Numbered from the stretch's first letter, positions 44,170 to 53,944 are shown. The stretch is 64,000 bases of DNA from JARYGU01 sp033795365 (GCA_033795365.1 JARYGU010000019.1:48714-112713); one strand, 5' to 3'. The notes: generated by a model from the sequence alone, not told the origin. Numbers and translations: made by a program.

Positions 44170-46143
44170 CCCCATGATTGCGGCGATGATACGCGCCCGA
44201 AGCTGATCCGCGGATATATTGCGCTGATTGCCGGCGGTAAGGATTTGCCTCGCAGTATCCGGGTTGGTTTCCATGATGGACCGCGCGACCCTTTCGACCA
44301 CAGAAGGAGGCATGCCCTTCGCCTCGTTTATCGCGCGCGCCGCTCCGGTGAACAGTGCATTGGTGATGCCGCCGCTCAAAAGCGAGTTCATGACTGCCGT
44401 GTCGTACTGCGCCATATCGGCAGCATCAGCCATGTTGTCTGCGGTCTTGGAGTTGCCAAGCGCTGCTGAATAGGTGTCGAACATCCGCTGTTCGCGCCCG
44501 ATGCGCCGGCCAAGTCGATCGGCTTGGTCAGGGACGGCGAATGCCGGAAACTCCTGCTCGTACTTTGGCGTCGTCAGCAGACGGGTCTTGTTTGTCATCG
44601 GTCCAGCGGCGCCGCCTTCGACGCGAGCAATGAGAGGATCTGCATACCCGGCGCGGAACGCGGCTTGCTCTTCCGGCGTCATGCTCGAAAACGCCGGTAT
44701 CGTGTCTTCGGCCCTCCTGCGGCCCGACGATGCTGCCGATCCTGTTTCCACGGCTTCAATGCGCCGAGAGTCACGAGCGAAGGTATCTCGGGCCTGAGCA
44801 TAGGACTTCGATGCATCTGCAAGCGCGTCGTCCACACGACTTTGAATGTTTGCAAGATAGTGAGCTCGATTTCCGGCGCCCTGCGCTTCTGCACGCTGGA
44901 TCATATCGTCAAGGTCAAGCTTGGTCCGGAACAGCGTGTTGAAATCGGTCACGTTCGAACGACCATCCGTGATCATCGAACGCACGCGCGAAAGCGCTCC
45001 CTCGATGCTGTCGTTTGCGATCCTGTCACGCGGGCTCATAAGCTGGTTGATGCCCGGAGACAGTGTCTCGTCGATGGCTTCGATGACGGGTGTGACATTG
45101 ACCGGGCCTGCGTCCCTCCTCGCGGCCGCGTACAGCTTATTCGCCTCCGCGGTACGAGCGTTCGTGAGCGCGGCGCTTCTGGATGCGGCCGTGTCCGCTG
45201 CCCCGAAGCCCTCTGCAAGAGCGTTTGACAAGCGTTCGCCTTGGCCGGAATGCCTTCTCTGGAGAAAATTGACGAAGTTCTGCCGTTCGTCGTGCGGTGT
45301 ACGGGCCACCGTCGAGGCAGCTCGTTGCCCGGTGTAGCCCAGCGCATCGGCAAGCGCATATTCCGGCTGACCTTCGTCCGCAGCAAAGCGCATGATGTCG
45401 GCGATCTGGTCAGGCGTCTTGCCGGAACGGCGAAGATAGGTGCCCATAGCATCGTTGGCGTAGGTTTCCGGCATCAGCCGCGACATGAGAGGCGCAACCG
45501 CGCCCTTAGCAACTTTCGATGCTCCGGCCACTGCGCCTGGTGCCACCACTCCAAGGCCGGCACCGATCGAACCGGATATCCCGGCATTGGTCGCACGGTT
45601 CAAAAATCCGTCTTCTCCGGTTCCAAAACCCTGCCCGGCGCCCATGATGCCACCCTCTGCGAGTGAGGCGCCCGAGACGCGTACAAGTCCGGCGCCCCTA
45701 TTGATCGCATTCGCGGTCATAGACAGACCATTGCGGGCGAGCCCGATGCCTCCCGTCACGCCGCCGACGAGCTGGCCGGCGATGCGAGATGCGAGACGTT
45801 CTCGCGCGTCCTCGTCATCGGTCGAACGCTGCTGCCGAAGGTTCGCTTCGTAGCGTTGCGAAAAGCTATCTCCATCCTCGCCAGTCCCTACCAAGGGATT
45901 GAGCAAGGCGTCGCCACCGGCAGCCAGTTCATCGGCCAATCCGAAGGACAAAGTATCTGCGGCACCGCGGACAAAGGAGTCGACGGAGCCCATCAGCGAG
46001 TTTCGCGGATCGCTCTCAGCAGGTGCCGGCTGTTGAGCGGATCGTCCGAGGTGCTGTTGCAGCGCCGCGAATGCACCCTCAGGGTTTTCCCCGGTGATCC
46101 GGTATTTTTTGCCGTCCGGGCCGGTGATCTGATATGTCGGCAT
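44131..46143 (-). CDS. Large phage virion/ejection-type protein
   Basis: This 670-residue protein starts MPTYQITGPDGKKYRITGEN, a short motif common at the N-terminus of podovirus internal proteins. A Gly/Ala-rich amphipathic region (residues 90-220) and long charged helices follow. ATG 46143 overlaps the upstream gene stop (ATGA). Position after the lysozyme-domain protein suggests an ejection (injection) protein. No enzymatic motif was recognised. Confidence 0.55.
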   Translation of the reverse strand: MPTYQITGPDGKKYRITGENPEGAFAALQQHLGRSAQQPAPAESDPRNSLMGSVDSFVRGAADTLSFGLADELAAGGDALLNPLVGTGEDGDSFSQRYEANLRQQRSTDDEDARERLASRIAGQLVGGVTGGIGLARNGLSMTANAINRGAGLVRVSGASLAEGGIMGAGQGFGTGEDGFLNRATNAGISGSIGAGLGVVAPGAVAGASKVAKGAVAPLMSRLMPETYANDAMGTYLRRSGKTPDQIADIMRFAADEGQPEYALADALGYTGQRAASTVARTPHDERQNFVNFLQRRHSGQGERLSNALAEGFGAADTAASRSAALTNARTAEANKLYAAARRDAGPVNVTPVIEAIDETLSPGINQLMSPRDRIANDSIEGALSRVRSMITDGRSNVTDFNTLFRTKLDLDDMIQRAEAQGAGNRAHYLANIQSRVDDALADASKSYAQARDTFARDSRRIEAVETGSAASSGRRRAEDTIPAFSSMTPEEQAAFRAGYADPLIARVEGGAAGPMTNKTRLLTTPKYEQEFPAFAVPDQADRLGRRIGREQRMFDTYSAALGNSKTADNMADAADMAQYDTAVMNSLLSGGITNALFTGAARAINEAKGMPPSVVERVARSIMETNPDTARQILTAGNQRNISADQLRARIIAAIMGSGTAGTGRLAAP

Positions 46144-48149
46144 CAATCGACCTCTTCAATCGTGTAACCGCCGATGTTCACGCCTCGAGCGGGCGTTTTC
46201 GCCGTCGGCGAGGGAGAAGCGCCCGGCGGTTCCTGGCGTGGACGGTAATAGGTGCCGCCACGAAGCTCCGCCGCCCTGTCCCGATTGAAGGCTATGCGGC
46301 GCTCGACGGCTGCGCGGGCGCGTTTCAGGATATTGTCCCGTACCGCCTGCGGCTGGCTGGCGGAGCCTTGAATTTCGAGAAGGATCGCGCGTTCGCCTTC
46401 AGTCGGGGAGGCGCCGAAGATGCTCTTGAGCTGTCCAAGCGCCTGCTCCGTGACGATATTGTTGAACTCAAGCGTGTCGAGCGCTCCTTGGTCACCGAAC
46501 TGCGACCCGAGCCATCCACGCCACCCGGCGCCGGCACCGTCATAGGCTGTGTTCGAAAGTTCCATCGCACGGTCGAGCAGCGTCAGCGTTGCCATTCCCG
46601 AGTTGACGATATCGTCAGCATCTCGGATCGCTTCACGGTCGCCGGCCGTGACGCCTCTATCAGAAGTCGGAAGGGTGCCTGTCAGGATAAAGCGCTGGCC
46701 TTCTGCGGAATCTGGATCGATGCCATATTCCTGAGCCAGTGCGGCCCGCTGGCGAGCTTCAACGCCGGGTGTCTGCGCCTGCCCCATGCCGCCAACGGCC
46801 GAGACCTGTCCCTCTCTGCTGATCTGATACGGCCGAGTGTCGTCCTCCGGGATACCGTAGGTGCTGCGCTCTTCACCCGTCAGCATGCGATAGCCAGGGC
46901 GGTTCATCCGCTCGATTTCGGTACGCGTCTGCTCGAGCCCGAGCTGGTAGGCCGGATCACTCTGGCGCATTTGCTGCTCATAAGCCTGCCGCGAGCGCCA
47001 CCGCTCATCGTCGCGGGCAGCGTTCTGCTCGTCCATCCGCTGCTGGATCATCGTGCCTATGACAGAGCGTTGCCCTTCGTCCAGCCACGGATTGTTGGCG
47101 AGCGTCAGCAGCTCTTGCAGGGATGGCCCGGACTGCGCCTGCGCGACTTGCTGCGGGGCGGCCGGTGCGGGCTGCTGCTGCGCCTGTTGCGGCGGTACCG
47201 GCTGCGGAAGGGCCGCGCCTGGAAACTGCGCTGCATATTCCGGCGTCGCCTCGAAAGCGGCAACCTCGTCGGTGAGCGATCCGGGCTGGGAGAGGGCCTG
47301 CGTTCCGAACGGTTCCGGTGCCGACATGCCGACTGAAGGATCGAGCGATGCTACCTGAGAACTCCCGCCCTCGAATGAAGGCAGGTAGGAATTCGCCAGG
47401 CTCAACCGGCGCCCGGCCTCTCCGCCCTGCCGGTTGTAGCCTGCGAACTTCCATGCATTGTTCATCAGGCTTTGCGCTTCTTCGACGCTTCGGGCGTTGT
47501 TCAGCGCGGACACCAGTTCGGGGCTTTCACGCATGAAGAATTCCGCCTGCGTCTGCGGGCTGATCGCGCCGGCTCGCTCTCCCTTGCTTGCAGCATAGTC
47601 ATAGAGCGCCTTCAGCCGAGGACCACGCCATGACATGATGCCGCCGGCCGTCCCGGCCTGCCCGCTCTCGCTCGGATCGCTCCACGAACGGTTTGCATTT
47701 TGGGGCGACCACCCGCTTTCCGCTTTGCCAGTGGCGGCGACGGCCGCAAGGCCAAACGGGTTTTCAAGACCCGATGCCCTCACAGTGTCGATGAAGCCGG
47801 AATAGATGTCGTTTCCGCTCATATTGACCGCCGCCGGATCGGTGCGGGCAATTTCAGCCGCAGCGTCGGACTGCTGCATCGGCATCGAAGACGACTGTGG
47901 CGCTGCGCCTGTGATACCGGACACAATCTTGTCGTAGGCACTGGAGGCGCCTTGCCGGCCTGCCGTCTCGGCTTTGTTCATCCGCCCGTTGGCAAATCCA
48001 GCCGCGATGCCGGTCATGAGGGCGCCAATGCCCTGCCCGACGTTTTGCGGCTGCTGCTGGCCCATCAGCATGCGAGCGATCATTTCGCGCTTGCGGGCGA
48101 GGCTCTGCGGGGTCTCGCCTTTGGAAGTGTCGAAGATAAATCCGACCAT
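46143..48149 (-). CDS. Virion protein with tail-lysozyme domain
   Basis: This 668-residue protein has, at about residues 100-260, a region like the phage tail lysozyme family: GLAAVAATGKAESGWSPQNA with the likely catalytic Glu, then WRGPRLKALYDYAASKG and FMRESPELVSALNNA. Such domains open peptidoglycan during DNA entry. A long Gln/Pro-rich linker and a helical C-terminal half follow. It starts at the stop of the preceding small gene. Confidence 0.72.
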   Translation of the reverse strand: MVGFIFDTSKGETPQSLARKREMIARMLMGQQQPQNVGQGIGALMTGIAAGFANGRMNKAETAGRQGASSAYDKIVSGITGAAPQSSSMPMQQSDAAAEIARTDPAAVNMSGNDIYSGFIDTVRASGLENPFGLAAVAATGKAESGWSPQNANRSWSDPSESGQAGTAGGIMSWRGPRLKALYDYAASKGERAGAISPQTQAEFFMRESPELVSALNNARSVEEAQSLMNNAWKFAGYNRQGGEAGRRLSLANSYLPSFEGGSSQVASLDPSVGMSAPEPFGTQALSQPGSLTDEVAAFEATPEYAAQFPGAALPQPVPPQQAQQQPAPAAPQQVAQAQSGPSLQELLTLANNPWLDEGQRSVIGTMIQQRMDEQNAARDDERWRSRQAYEQQMRQSDPAYQLGLEQTRTEIERMNRPGYRMLTGEERSTYGIPEDDTRPYQISREGQVSAVGGMGQAQTPGVEARQRAALAQEYGIDPDSAEGQRFILTGTLPTSDRGVTAGDREAIRDADDIVNSGMATLTLLDRAMELSNTAYDGAGAGWRGWLGSQFGDQGALDTLEFNNIVTEQALGQLKSIFGASPTEGERAILLEIQGSASQPQAVRDNILKRARAAVERRIAFNRDRAAELRGGTYYRPRQEPPGASPSPTAKTPARGVNIGGYTIEEVD

Positions 48150-48451
48150 CAGTAGAGCCCCCCGTTCTGCCTGCCGGTGAAGAAATTCGCGAGCCCGGTC
48201 ATTAAGGACGGTCGAGCGTTACCCGGCGCAGTCGGAAAAGGCTGCTGCCCTCTCGAAAGTCCTTGAGCGAGACCGGCCATCAGTTGCCCGGCGCCCTGTC
48301 CGACGTTCTGAGCGCCTTGCCCTGTCATCTGCGCGGCAATGTTCTGCATCAAAGCCTGCCGTCTGGCCTGCTCCGCCGTCGGCTGCTGAAGGCGCGAAAA
48401 CAGGCTGTTGCTCGGATCGCGGAAGCCGGCATTGCTCTGACCCGTCATCAT
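48149..48451 (-). CDS. Small virion-operon protein, 100 residues
   Basis: This Gln/Gly-rich 100-residue protein contains repeated MTGQGAQNVGQGAGQLMAG-type blocks, also echoed at the start of the next protein (GQGIGALMTG). The start overlaps the upstream stop (ATGA). Function unknown. Confidence 0.6.
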   Translation of the reverse strand: MMTGQSNAGFRDPSNSLFSRLQQPTAEQARRQALMQNIAAQMTGQGAQNVGQGAGQLMAGLAQGLSRGQQPFPTAPGNARPSLMTGLANFFTGRQNGGLY

Positions 48452-50046
48452 GCCAGCGCCTTTTCATAATTGACGAAGCGCAAACCGTTGCGCCGGGCAA
48501 CTGCCGACGGCTTTGCCTTCTCGACTTCCGAGGCCATAAGACCAAAGCGTTTCGGCGTGCCGGCAGGCTCGTTCTTGTAGTTGTAGCTCCAAAGGCCCAT
48601 CTTGCCCTTGATGTCGCCGTGCCTCGTCTTGTTCTTCTTCGCGTCGTCGTCCGACAGGTTGAAGCTGCCGAATAGAGACCCGAGGCCGCCGAGCAGGCCA
48701 CCGGCATTCGCCTGGTTCTGCTGCCAAGCCTGCATCTGCTGACCGTAATTGGTGTTGATCAGCCCCGCGACATCGGTCGTGGGGATCGTCGGCATGTTGG
48801 TGTTGACGAAGTTCGGGTTCTGAACCTGCGTCCCGCCCATCAGGCCGATGATTTCGTTGATCGGCTGGTTCCGCTGCGCATAGGCCTCCTGCAAGGCCTG
48901 CTGGCGCTGCTGGTTCTGCGCGTTGATCATCGCCATCTGCGCATTGAAGGACTGGTCCTTCAGCGAGTTGTTCGCGCCCGTCGCAGACGTCTGGTTCTGG
49001 TACATCTGCTGCTGAGCAGTGTTGTTCAATTGCGCGCCGGCAAGACCCTGTTCGAACTTCTGCTGCTGGGCGGAATTGTTGGCCTGCTGCTGCGCCTGGT
49101 TCTGCGAAAACTGCTGCTGCTGAGCCGCATTGCCCATCTGCATGTTGTTGGCGTTCTGCGCGTATTGCTGGGCCTGCGCCGAATTGGCGAACTGACCGGA
49201 CCCGAGCATCTGGTTATAGGCCTGCTGCTGGGCGGAGTTCTGGAACGTTGCTGCCTGGTTGGCGAGACCAGCAAGCCGGGACTGCTCCTGTCCAGCACTG
49301 AGGATCGCGCTCAAGCGTGCATCGGTGCCGGAGCGGTTCGCCTCATCGATCGCACGATTATAGGCTTCCGATCCCGGCTGTAGGCCCTGGTTGACGAGGC
49401 GGGTTTCCAGTGCCGCCCTATCCTGCTCCAACTGCGGATTGAGCCGCGCCATGAGCGCATCTTCGACCCGCTGGCGATCTGCAGAGAAGTCCGTCTCATA
49501 GCTCCGGGTGATATCCCCCGCATTGCCCAAGGACGTCTGGATGTTCCCGGAATCCGCCACGGTCTTCTGGATGTCGCCGGCACCGGCAATCGAGCTCTGC
49601 ACATTGCCGTAATTGCCGAGGCCGGTTTGAAGCTGCGGGCCGCTACCGAACTGCTGATACTGCGGCAGGCCTACCTTTGTCGGGTCGCCGGCAGCCGGAA
49701 GGCCCGACATGTCCATGGGTGAACCGAGAAGATTGTTCAGCTTACCCGACTGAGTTGCCGCGAGCTGCGAAAGGTTCTTGCTCGCAAGGTCGTTCTGATC
49801 CTTGATGGCCTGCTGAGCCGGGCTGAGCGTCTGCGTCGCCGTGAACGTCGGGATGTCATAGGTGGACTTCGTATAAGGGTCGTACCACTTATAGCTCCCG
49901 CTCTGGTTATAGCTCAGGCTCCCGTCAGGGGTGACCTGATTGACGTTTCCGAGGAACGCGTTTGCAACCGCCGTCCCGACGTTCGTTGCCGTCGAAGCAG
50001 CGGATGTATCCTTCGGATCAGGGGGTTTCGGTGCAGACTTGCCCAT
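48448..50046 (-). CDS. Q/N-rich virion protein ending in an S74-like chaperone segment
   Basis: This 532-residue protein has an N-terminus typical of podovirus tail or ejection proteins (MGKSAPKPPDPKDTSAASTA). Residues about 230-400 are a Gln/Asn/Ala-rich helical region. The last 70 residues (SDDDAKKNKTRHGDIKG, PKRFGLMASEVEKAKPSAV, VNYEKALA) resemble the self-cleaving S74 chaperone of fibres. The usual Ser-Asp start of that domain is present as LSDDDAKKN, but cleavage is not proven. Confidence 0.65.
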   Translation of the reverse strand: MGKSAPKPPDPKDTSAASTATNVGTAVANAFLGNVNQVTPDGSLSYNQSGSYKWYDPYTKSTYDIPTFTATQTLSPAQQAIKDQNDLASKNLSQLAATQSGKLNNLLGSPMDMSGLPAAGDPTKVGLPQYQQFGSGPQLQTGLGNYGNVQSSIAGAGDIQKTVADSGNIQTSLGNAGDITRSYETDFSADRQRVEDALMARLNPQLEQDRAALETRLVNQGLQPGSEAYNRAIDEANRSGTDARLSAILSAGQEQSRLAGLANQAATFQNSAQQQAYNQMLGSGQFANSAQAQQYAQNANNMQMGNAAQQQQFSQNQAQQQANNSAQQQKFEQGLAGAQLNNTAQQQMYQNQTSATGANNSLKDQSFNAQMAMINAQNQQRQQALQEAYAQRNQPINEIIGLMGGTQVQNPNFVNTNMPTIPTTDVAGLINTNYGQQMQAWQQNQANAGGLLGGLGSLFGSFNLSDDDAKKNKTRHGDIKGKMGLWSYNYKNEPAGTPKRFGLMASEVEKAKPSAVARRNGLRFVNYEKALA

Positions 50047-50494
50047 GGATGCGCCTCTTGTTGAATGCGTTCCCTGCCCATGCTTCTCTGGTCAGGACGT
50101 AGATGTTTTCCGCCTTGTCGCGCCCGCGAAGTCGAGGAATGCGAAACCGCCGGTGGCCGTAGGAGGTCAGCATCCGGTGCTGCACCTCGTCCTCGTCCGG
50201 CACGCGATGGACCACCGCCTGACAGCCGCAGCTCACAAACGGGAAATCGAACATCGCCTTAAGGACAGATCGCGTTAGCCAGCCCGGCTTGAACGCCGCG
50301 GCCGATATCTCCAGCAGTTCGGCGTCTTCATCGTAATTGTGGTAGATGATGCCGGCCGCCAGCTCGTCGCCGTCAACGACCGCAATGCCGCGGCAAGGCC
50401 CGAATGAACGGCCCTGTCCTGGCCAAATCCGATCCGCGACGAGATATGCGAGCTGAGCTGTCTCGACGCCCTCGGCGGCAAGCCCCCATTTCAT
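50018..50494 (-). CDS. GNAT-fold acetyltransferase-like virion-operon protein
   Basis: This 158-residue protein has a GNAT-like layout: GIAVVDGDELAAGIIYHNY, LEISAAAF, PGWLTRSVLKAMFDFPF and a C-terminal strand. Similar proteins occur in T7/P22-like structural operons with no known substrate. The acetyl-CoA loop is weak (KPGWLTR in place of R/QxxGxG/A), so it may not be catalytic. It overlaps the next gene by 29 bases. Confidence 0.6.
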   Translation of the reverse strand: MKWGLAAEGVETAQLAYLVADRIWPGQGRSFGPCRGIAVVDGDELAAGIIYHNYDEDAELLEISAAAFKPGWLTRSVLKAMFDFPFVSCGCQAVVHRVPDEDEVQHRMLTSYGHRRFRIPRLRGRDKAENIYVLTREAWAGNAFNKRRIHGQVCTETP

Positions 50495-50496
50495 CG

Positions 50497-52113
50497 TCAG
50501 GAACTCGATTCCCCGGCCGATACCTGCAGCGTGCCGAGATCGATCTCGACATCAAGCTTGATATCGCCGCCCGAGACAACCACGCAGCCGATCGCGAGAA
50601 TGTCGCCGGTTGCCCGGACGTTCTGCCGGAAGTCAAAGGTCTGCTGCTCCGAAACGCCGTCCCATATGGCAACGTCCCACAGCCCGACGTCCCATTCCGA
50701 CGAGGCGGTATCGCCTTCGGAAACGCCCGCGAAAGTCGGGATGGACTTGTCGAAGTCGCCGCGCGCGAAGAGCCGCACCTTCGGCTTTGTCTTCGCCCGG
50801 AAATACATGTGGGCGAGCGTTGCCGTCGTCCTCTGTCCGAATTGGCCGGCCGGAACGAACTGCGAAAGATAAGCCGCAGCAAAGGTCTTGCCGTCGTCCG
50901 TTCCGCCGGTATCGGCCTGCCAGCAGTAGCCGCCGCTCGATCCGAAGAAGAGACCGCCTTGCAGCGTGCCGTAGCAGTTCGCATACCAGTTGGTGACGAT
51001 CGACCACCGCCCGGTGAGAACGTTCAGCACGAAGGTCGTATCTTCCACGACGGCGTTGTCGGGAAAGGCCACGAACACGAGGTTCTGTTCCGGCCATTGC
51101 GTCAGCGTCCAGCCGGTGCCGGTCGCATTCGCCGCAAGCTTCCATAGATCCTCTATCGGGCGCGAGATCGAAACGAGGCTGAGCGTGTCGCGGTCGCGCT
51201 GGAATACCTGAGAAATCGGCATCAACCCGTCGACCGTGGCGATCAGCACGTCACCGCCCGCCCGTATCCAGGCGTTCTTTCCGAGCGGCTTGCCGATCTG
51301 GTAGACGCCCTTCAGGCCGAAATCGTTGGCATCGTCGGGATTGGAGCCGCCATAGACCGCCACCTCACCTTCCGTCGAGACGAAAACACAAAGGTCCGAC
51401 ATGCCGTCGCCGCTCTCGACGGACCACGAGAAGCCGGTGAGCAGCGCGCCGCCCTTCTTGAGCACGCCGCCGAGCGGGAACACCTTCGCCGCGCCGCCTA
51501 CCTGATTGACCGGCAGGTAATAGGCGTCCAGCGTCGCATTCTTCAGGAAGAACTCACGGTTCTTGAACAGCCAGCCATAATTGAGCTGCGCCATCGTCGT
51601 GCTGTCGGTGAAGGTGATTGCCGGCGTCGTCGTCCAGCTCGTCCCGTCGTACAGGCGGCGAGCGTCGGCACCGTTGAAGCAAGCCAGAAACGAAGCGCCG
51701 GCCGTCGTATGCTGAAACGTGCACCAGTCGCCGCCATTGAGCCCGGAAACATCGGCCGGCGTGGTGGCCGGCACGGCGGCGGGCGAGGTCATGTTGTAGA
51801 TTGCGGCATCCGTCGCCTGAAACATCCGCTCAATATTGCCATAGCGATAGGTGAAGGTGCTCTTGATAGCCCCGCCATCGGCAACGAGCCCGGCCTTGCG
51901 CGATCCGCCGCGTATCCGGCTTCCGGTCAGCGTCGGAAGCCAATTTCGCAGCACACAGGCGGAGCCAGGCGCTTGCGATGCCATGTCCACAGCCGTCACA
52001 AGGCCCTGCTTCGGCGCGGGGAAGGTTACGGGCGCGGAAGTCTGCGCAGAGCCTACGGAGACCTGTCCGCGGTTCGTCTGCGCGATCCTGCCGGGGCGAA
52101 CTGCAATTCTCAT
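50497..52113 (-). CDS. Tail-accessory / DNA-stabilisation protein (P22 gp10-like)
   Basis: This 538-residue beta-rich protein has motifs found in P22 gp10-like plugs: an N-terminal PKQGLVTAVDMASQAPGSAC, RNWLPTLTGSRIRGG, and a series of WD-like segments (GLMPISQVFQRDR, WPEQNLVFVAFPD). It starts at the stop codon of the preceding adaptor gene (ATGA), matching the portal-gp4-gp10 order of P22-like phages. Exact family membership is inferred. Confidence 0.65.
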   Translation of the reverse strand: MRIAVRPGRIAQTNRGQVSVGSAQTSAPVTFPAPKQGLVTAVDMASQAPGSACVLRNWLPTLTGSRIRGGSRKAGLVADGGAIKSTFTYRYGNIERMFQATDAAIYNMTSPAAVPATTPADVSGLNGGDWCTFQHTTAGASFLACFNGADARRLYDGTSWTTTPAITFTDSTTMAQLNYGWLFKNREFFLKNATLDAYYLPVNQVGGAAKVFPLGGVLKKGGALLTGFSWSVESGDGMSDLCVFVSTEGEVAVYGGSNPDDANDFGLKGVYQIGKPLGKNAWIRAGGDVLIATVDGLMPISQVFQRDRDTLSLVSISRPIEDLWKLAANATGTGWTLTQWPEQNLVFVAFPDNAVVEDTTFVLNVLTGRWSIVTNWYANCYGTLQGGLFFGSSGGYCWQADTGGTDDGKTFAAAYLSQFVPAGQFGQRTTATLAHMYFRAKTKPKVRLFARGDFDKSIPTFAGVSEGDTASSEWDVGLWDVAIWDGVSEQQTFDFRQNVRATGDILAIGCVVVSGGDIKLDVEIDLGTLQVSAGESSS

Positions 52114-52715
52114 GCGGCGCCCCTATCTGCATTGATCTCTTGGGCAAGATCGGCTTCGAACTCGGCAAGATTGTCGTCGTAGGCCATGCCCTTTTGCCGC
52201 CGCCAACGCCAGATGATGCCCTTGACCAGCAGCCGCTCCGGGAAAAGCGTCGTGTCGTTGTCGGCTTCGAACTGGTCGCGCTCCGCAGCAGGATCACCGA
52301 GGATCCAGTTTTTCGAGACGTAATCGACAACGGCGCCCGGAGCCGATGCGGCGGGCGAAAGCCTGATCTGGTTGCCGATGATGTAGAAATACGGCTGCGC
52401 CGAAGGGACTTGCGAGATCACAGCCCATTGCGAGCCGTTCAGAACCGGACGGAAGAACATGCCGTCTGCCGATCGCACCGCGCCGCCAGGCTGGAGGCGT
52501 TGGAAATCTTCCGGGAGATCGTCCGGCGTCCCAACTTCGACGGTATGCTCTTTAAGCATGCGCTGCCAGTCGCCGCGACGCGCGATTTCGGCACCGGCTT
52601 CCGTGGCGAGCGCAACCATCGTCTGCGCGTTCGGATCGTTGGTGCTATAGACGCTGTCGAAGCGATCCAGCGAAACCACGTCGCAGACTTCGTTGACGAT
52701 TTCGAGAAGGTTCAT
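52110..52715 (-). CDS. Head-tail adaptor protein (gp4-like)
   Basis: This 201-residue helical protein begins MNLLEIVNEVCDVVSLDRFD, with ARRGDWQRMLKEHTVEVG and a strand-rich centre. It matches the head-completion/adaptor proteins that bind the portal in P22- and SU10-like phages. Starts and stops overlap both neighbours by ATGA. Confidence 0.7.
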   Translation of the reverse strand: MNLLEIVNEVCDVVSLDRFDSVYSTNDPNAQTMVALATEAGAEIARRGDWQRMLKEHTVEVGTPDDLPEDFQRLQPGGAVRSADGMFFRPVLNGSQWAVISQVPSAQPYFYIIGNQIRLSPAASAPGAVVDYVSKNWILGDPAAERDQFEADNDTTLFPERLLVKGIIWRWRRQKGMAYDDNLAEFEADLAQEINADRGAA

Positions 52716-53311
52716 GGCGTCGGTCCTCCGACAGTCACCCTCGAATTGCCCCAGCGCATACGCTCATCAAGGAGCGCAAGACCCTGCATCGCCTGTACGC
52801 GGAGGCTTTGCGCCGCCTGAACCTTTGCGGGTTCCCGCTCCCAAATCGCGATTTCCTCCACGAGCCCGTAAAGATAGACGTCAGGGGCTTTCTCAAGCAG
52901 CCAGTTGGTCGGGCTTTGCGGCGTCAATGGCGGTATCTTGCCGTAGTAGATTACGGTGATGTTCTCGCTCGCCTTCGGTCGCGCCATTATCCGCTTGCCG
53001 ACGATCGCATATCCGGCCGGTGGGCCACCGTAAGGCCCAAAACGATCGGAGAGGCTTTGCACGGACCATGCCCGCAACTGCCTGCCGCATGCCGACAGGA
53101 CTTCGCGAGCTTCGAGGAAATCATCCGGCAGATCGGCGTCACCTTCCGTCAAGGCGATGGTGCCGATCACTTCCATGTCACCGACGCGCAGCGCCCTGTT
53201 GAACTTCGCTTCCGCCAACCCGACGAAGCGCGGGAAGAGGTGAGCAACATCGTCACGGCCGGAATATTCACCGGCATCGACAAGGAGAGACGCATAATCG
53301 GAGATGGTCAT
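52712..53311 (-). CDS. Phage adaptor protein
   Basis: This 199-residue protein begins MTISDYASLLVDAGEYSGRD. PRFVGLAEAKFNRALRVGDM and LPDDFLEAREVL match the SU10-like adaptor family that forms a ring under the portal. ATG 53311 overlaps the preceding stop codon area. It is translationally coupled to the next adaptor gene. Confidence 0.72.
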   Translation of the reverse strand: MTISDYASLLVDAGEYSGRDDVAHLFPRFVGLAEAKFNRALRVGDMEVIGTIALTEGDADLPDDFLEAREVLSACGRQLRAWSVQSLSDRFGPYGGPPAGYAIVGKRIMARPKASENITVIYYGKIPPLTPQSPTNWLLEKAPDVYLYGLVEEIAIWEREPAKVQAAQSLRVQAMQGLALLDERMRWGNSRVTVGGPTP

Positions 53312-53631
53312 ACCCGCCCCTCCTTGGTCCGCCACGCCCTGTTGTCGCTGTCGTTGAGCATCCGGGATATCCAGCGGTCGTCATGCTGGTTCATCGCGTC
53401 CACCAGGCCCGAATCGTAGACCATGTTCAGCGGCATGGAGGCGACCTTGTGCCAGTCGCCTTTCCAGCCGCGCGGCGCATCATTGCGTTCAAGCAAGTTC
53501 TGCTCGATCGACTGCGCAACGGGATAGTCTATGCGCAGGATGGTCTTCTCGCCATCGAAGTATGACCATACGGAACGACCAGACTGATAGTCGTAGTCGA
53601 CCAGTGTGAAATCGCCGTCCTGTATGGTCAT
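53308..53631 (-). CDS. Small phage protein, 107 residues
   Basis: The product (MTIQDGDFTLVDYDYQSGRS, then WSYFDGEKTILRIDYPVAQS) is mainly beta with aromatic residues. No family is recognised. The gene is close-packed between the adaptor gene and the next small gene. Confidence 0.65.
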   Translation of the reverse strand: MTIQDGDFTLVDYDYQSGRSVWSYFDGEKTILRIDYPVAQSIEQNLLERNDAPRGWKGDWHKVASMPLNMVYDSGLVDAMNQHDDRWISRMLNDSDNRAWRTKEGRV

Positions 53632-53635
53632 GCCG

Positions 53636-53944
53636 TCAGCCTCGCTTGGGCGAAAAGGCGTCGGCGCGAGCTGCCTTGCGCCCGTCGATCAGCTTTTTGG
53701 CCGCATCGAACGGGACATCCACGGTTTCGCCGCGGGGATGGCGGTTGCCCTGATCATCCCACCAGTCGAACAGCAGCCGGATCGGATACAGTTCTTCGCT
53801 TGCCTCTTTGGGCGCAGCGTCCTGGGTTGCGGGCTGCGGGTTTTTTGCCTTTGCCTCTGCAATCTTTTCCTTCAACGTCTCTTCCGACCAGCGGCCGTCG
53901 ACGTCGATGCCGAGCGCTTCGGCCTCGTTCTTGAGATCAGACAT
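53636..53944 (-). CDS. Small phage protein with SAP/HeH-like N-terminus
   Basis: Residues 1-35 of this 102-residue protein (LKNEAEALGIDVDGRWSEET and LKEKIAEAK) look like a HeH/SAP-type helix-extended-loop-helix that often binds nucleic acid or virion partners. The rest contains YPIRLLFDWWDDQGNRHPRG and a Lys-rich end. It follows the coat gene, where such proteins often occur. Confidence 0.65.
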   Translation of the reverse strand: MSDLKNEAEALGIDVDGRWSEETLKEKIAEAKAKNPQPATQDAAPKEASEELYPIRLLFDWWDDQGNRHPRGETVDVPFDAAKKLIDGRKAARADAFSPKRG

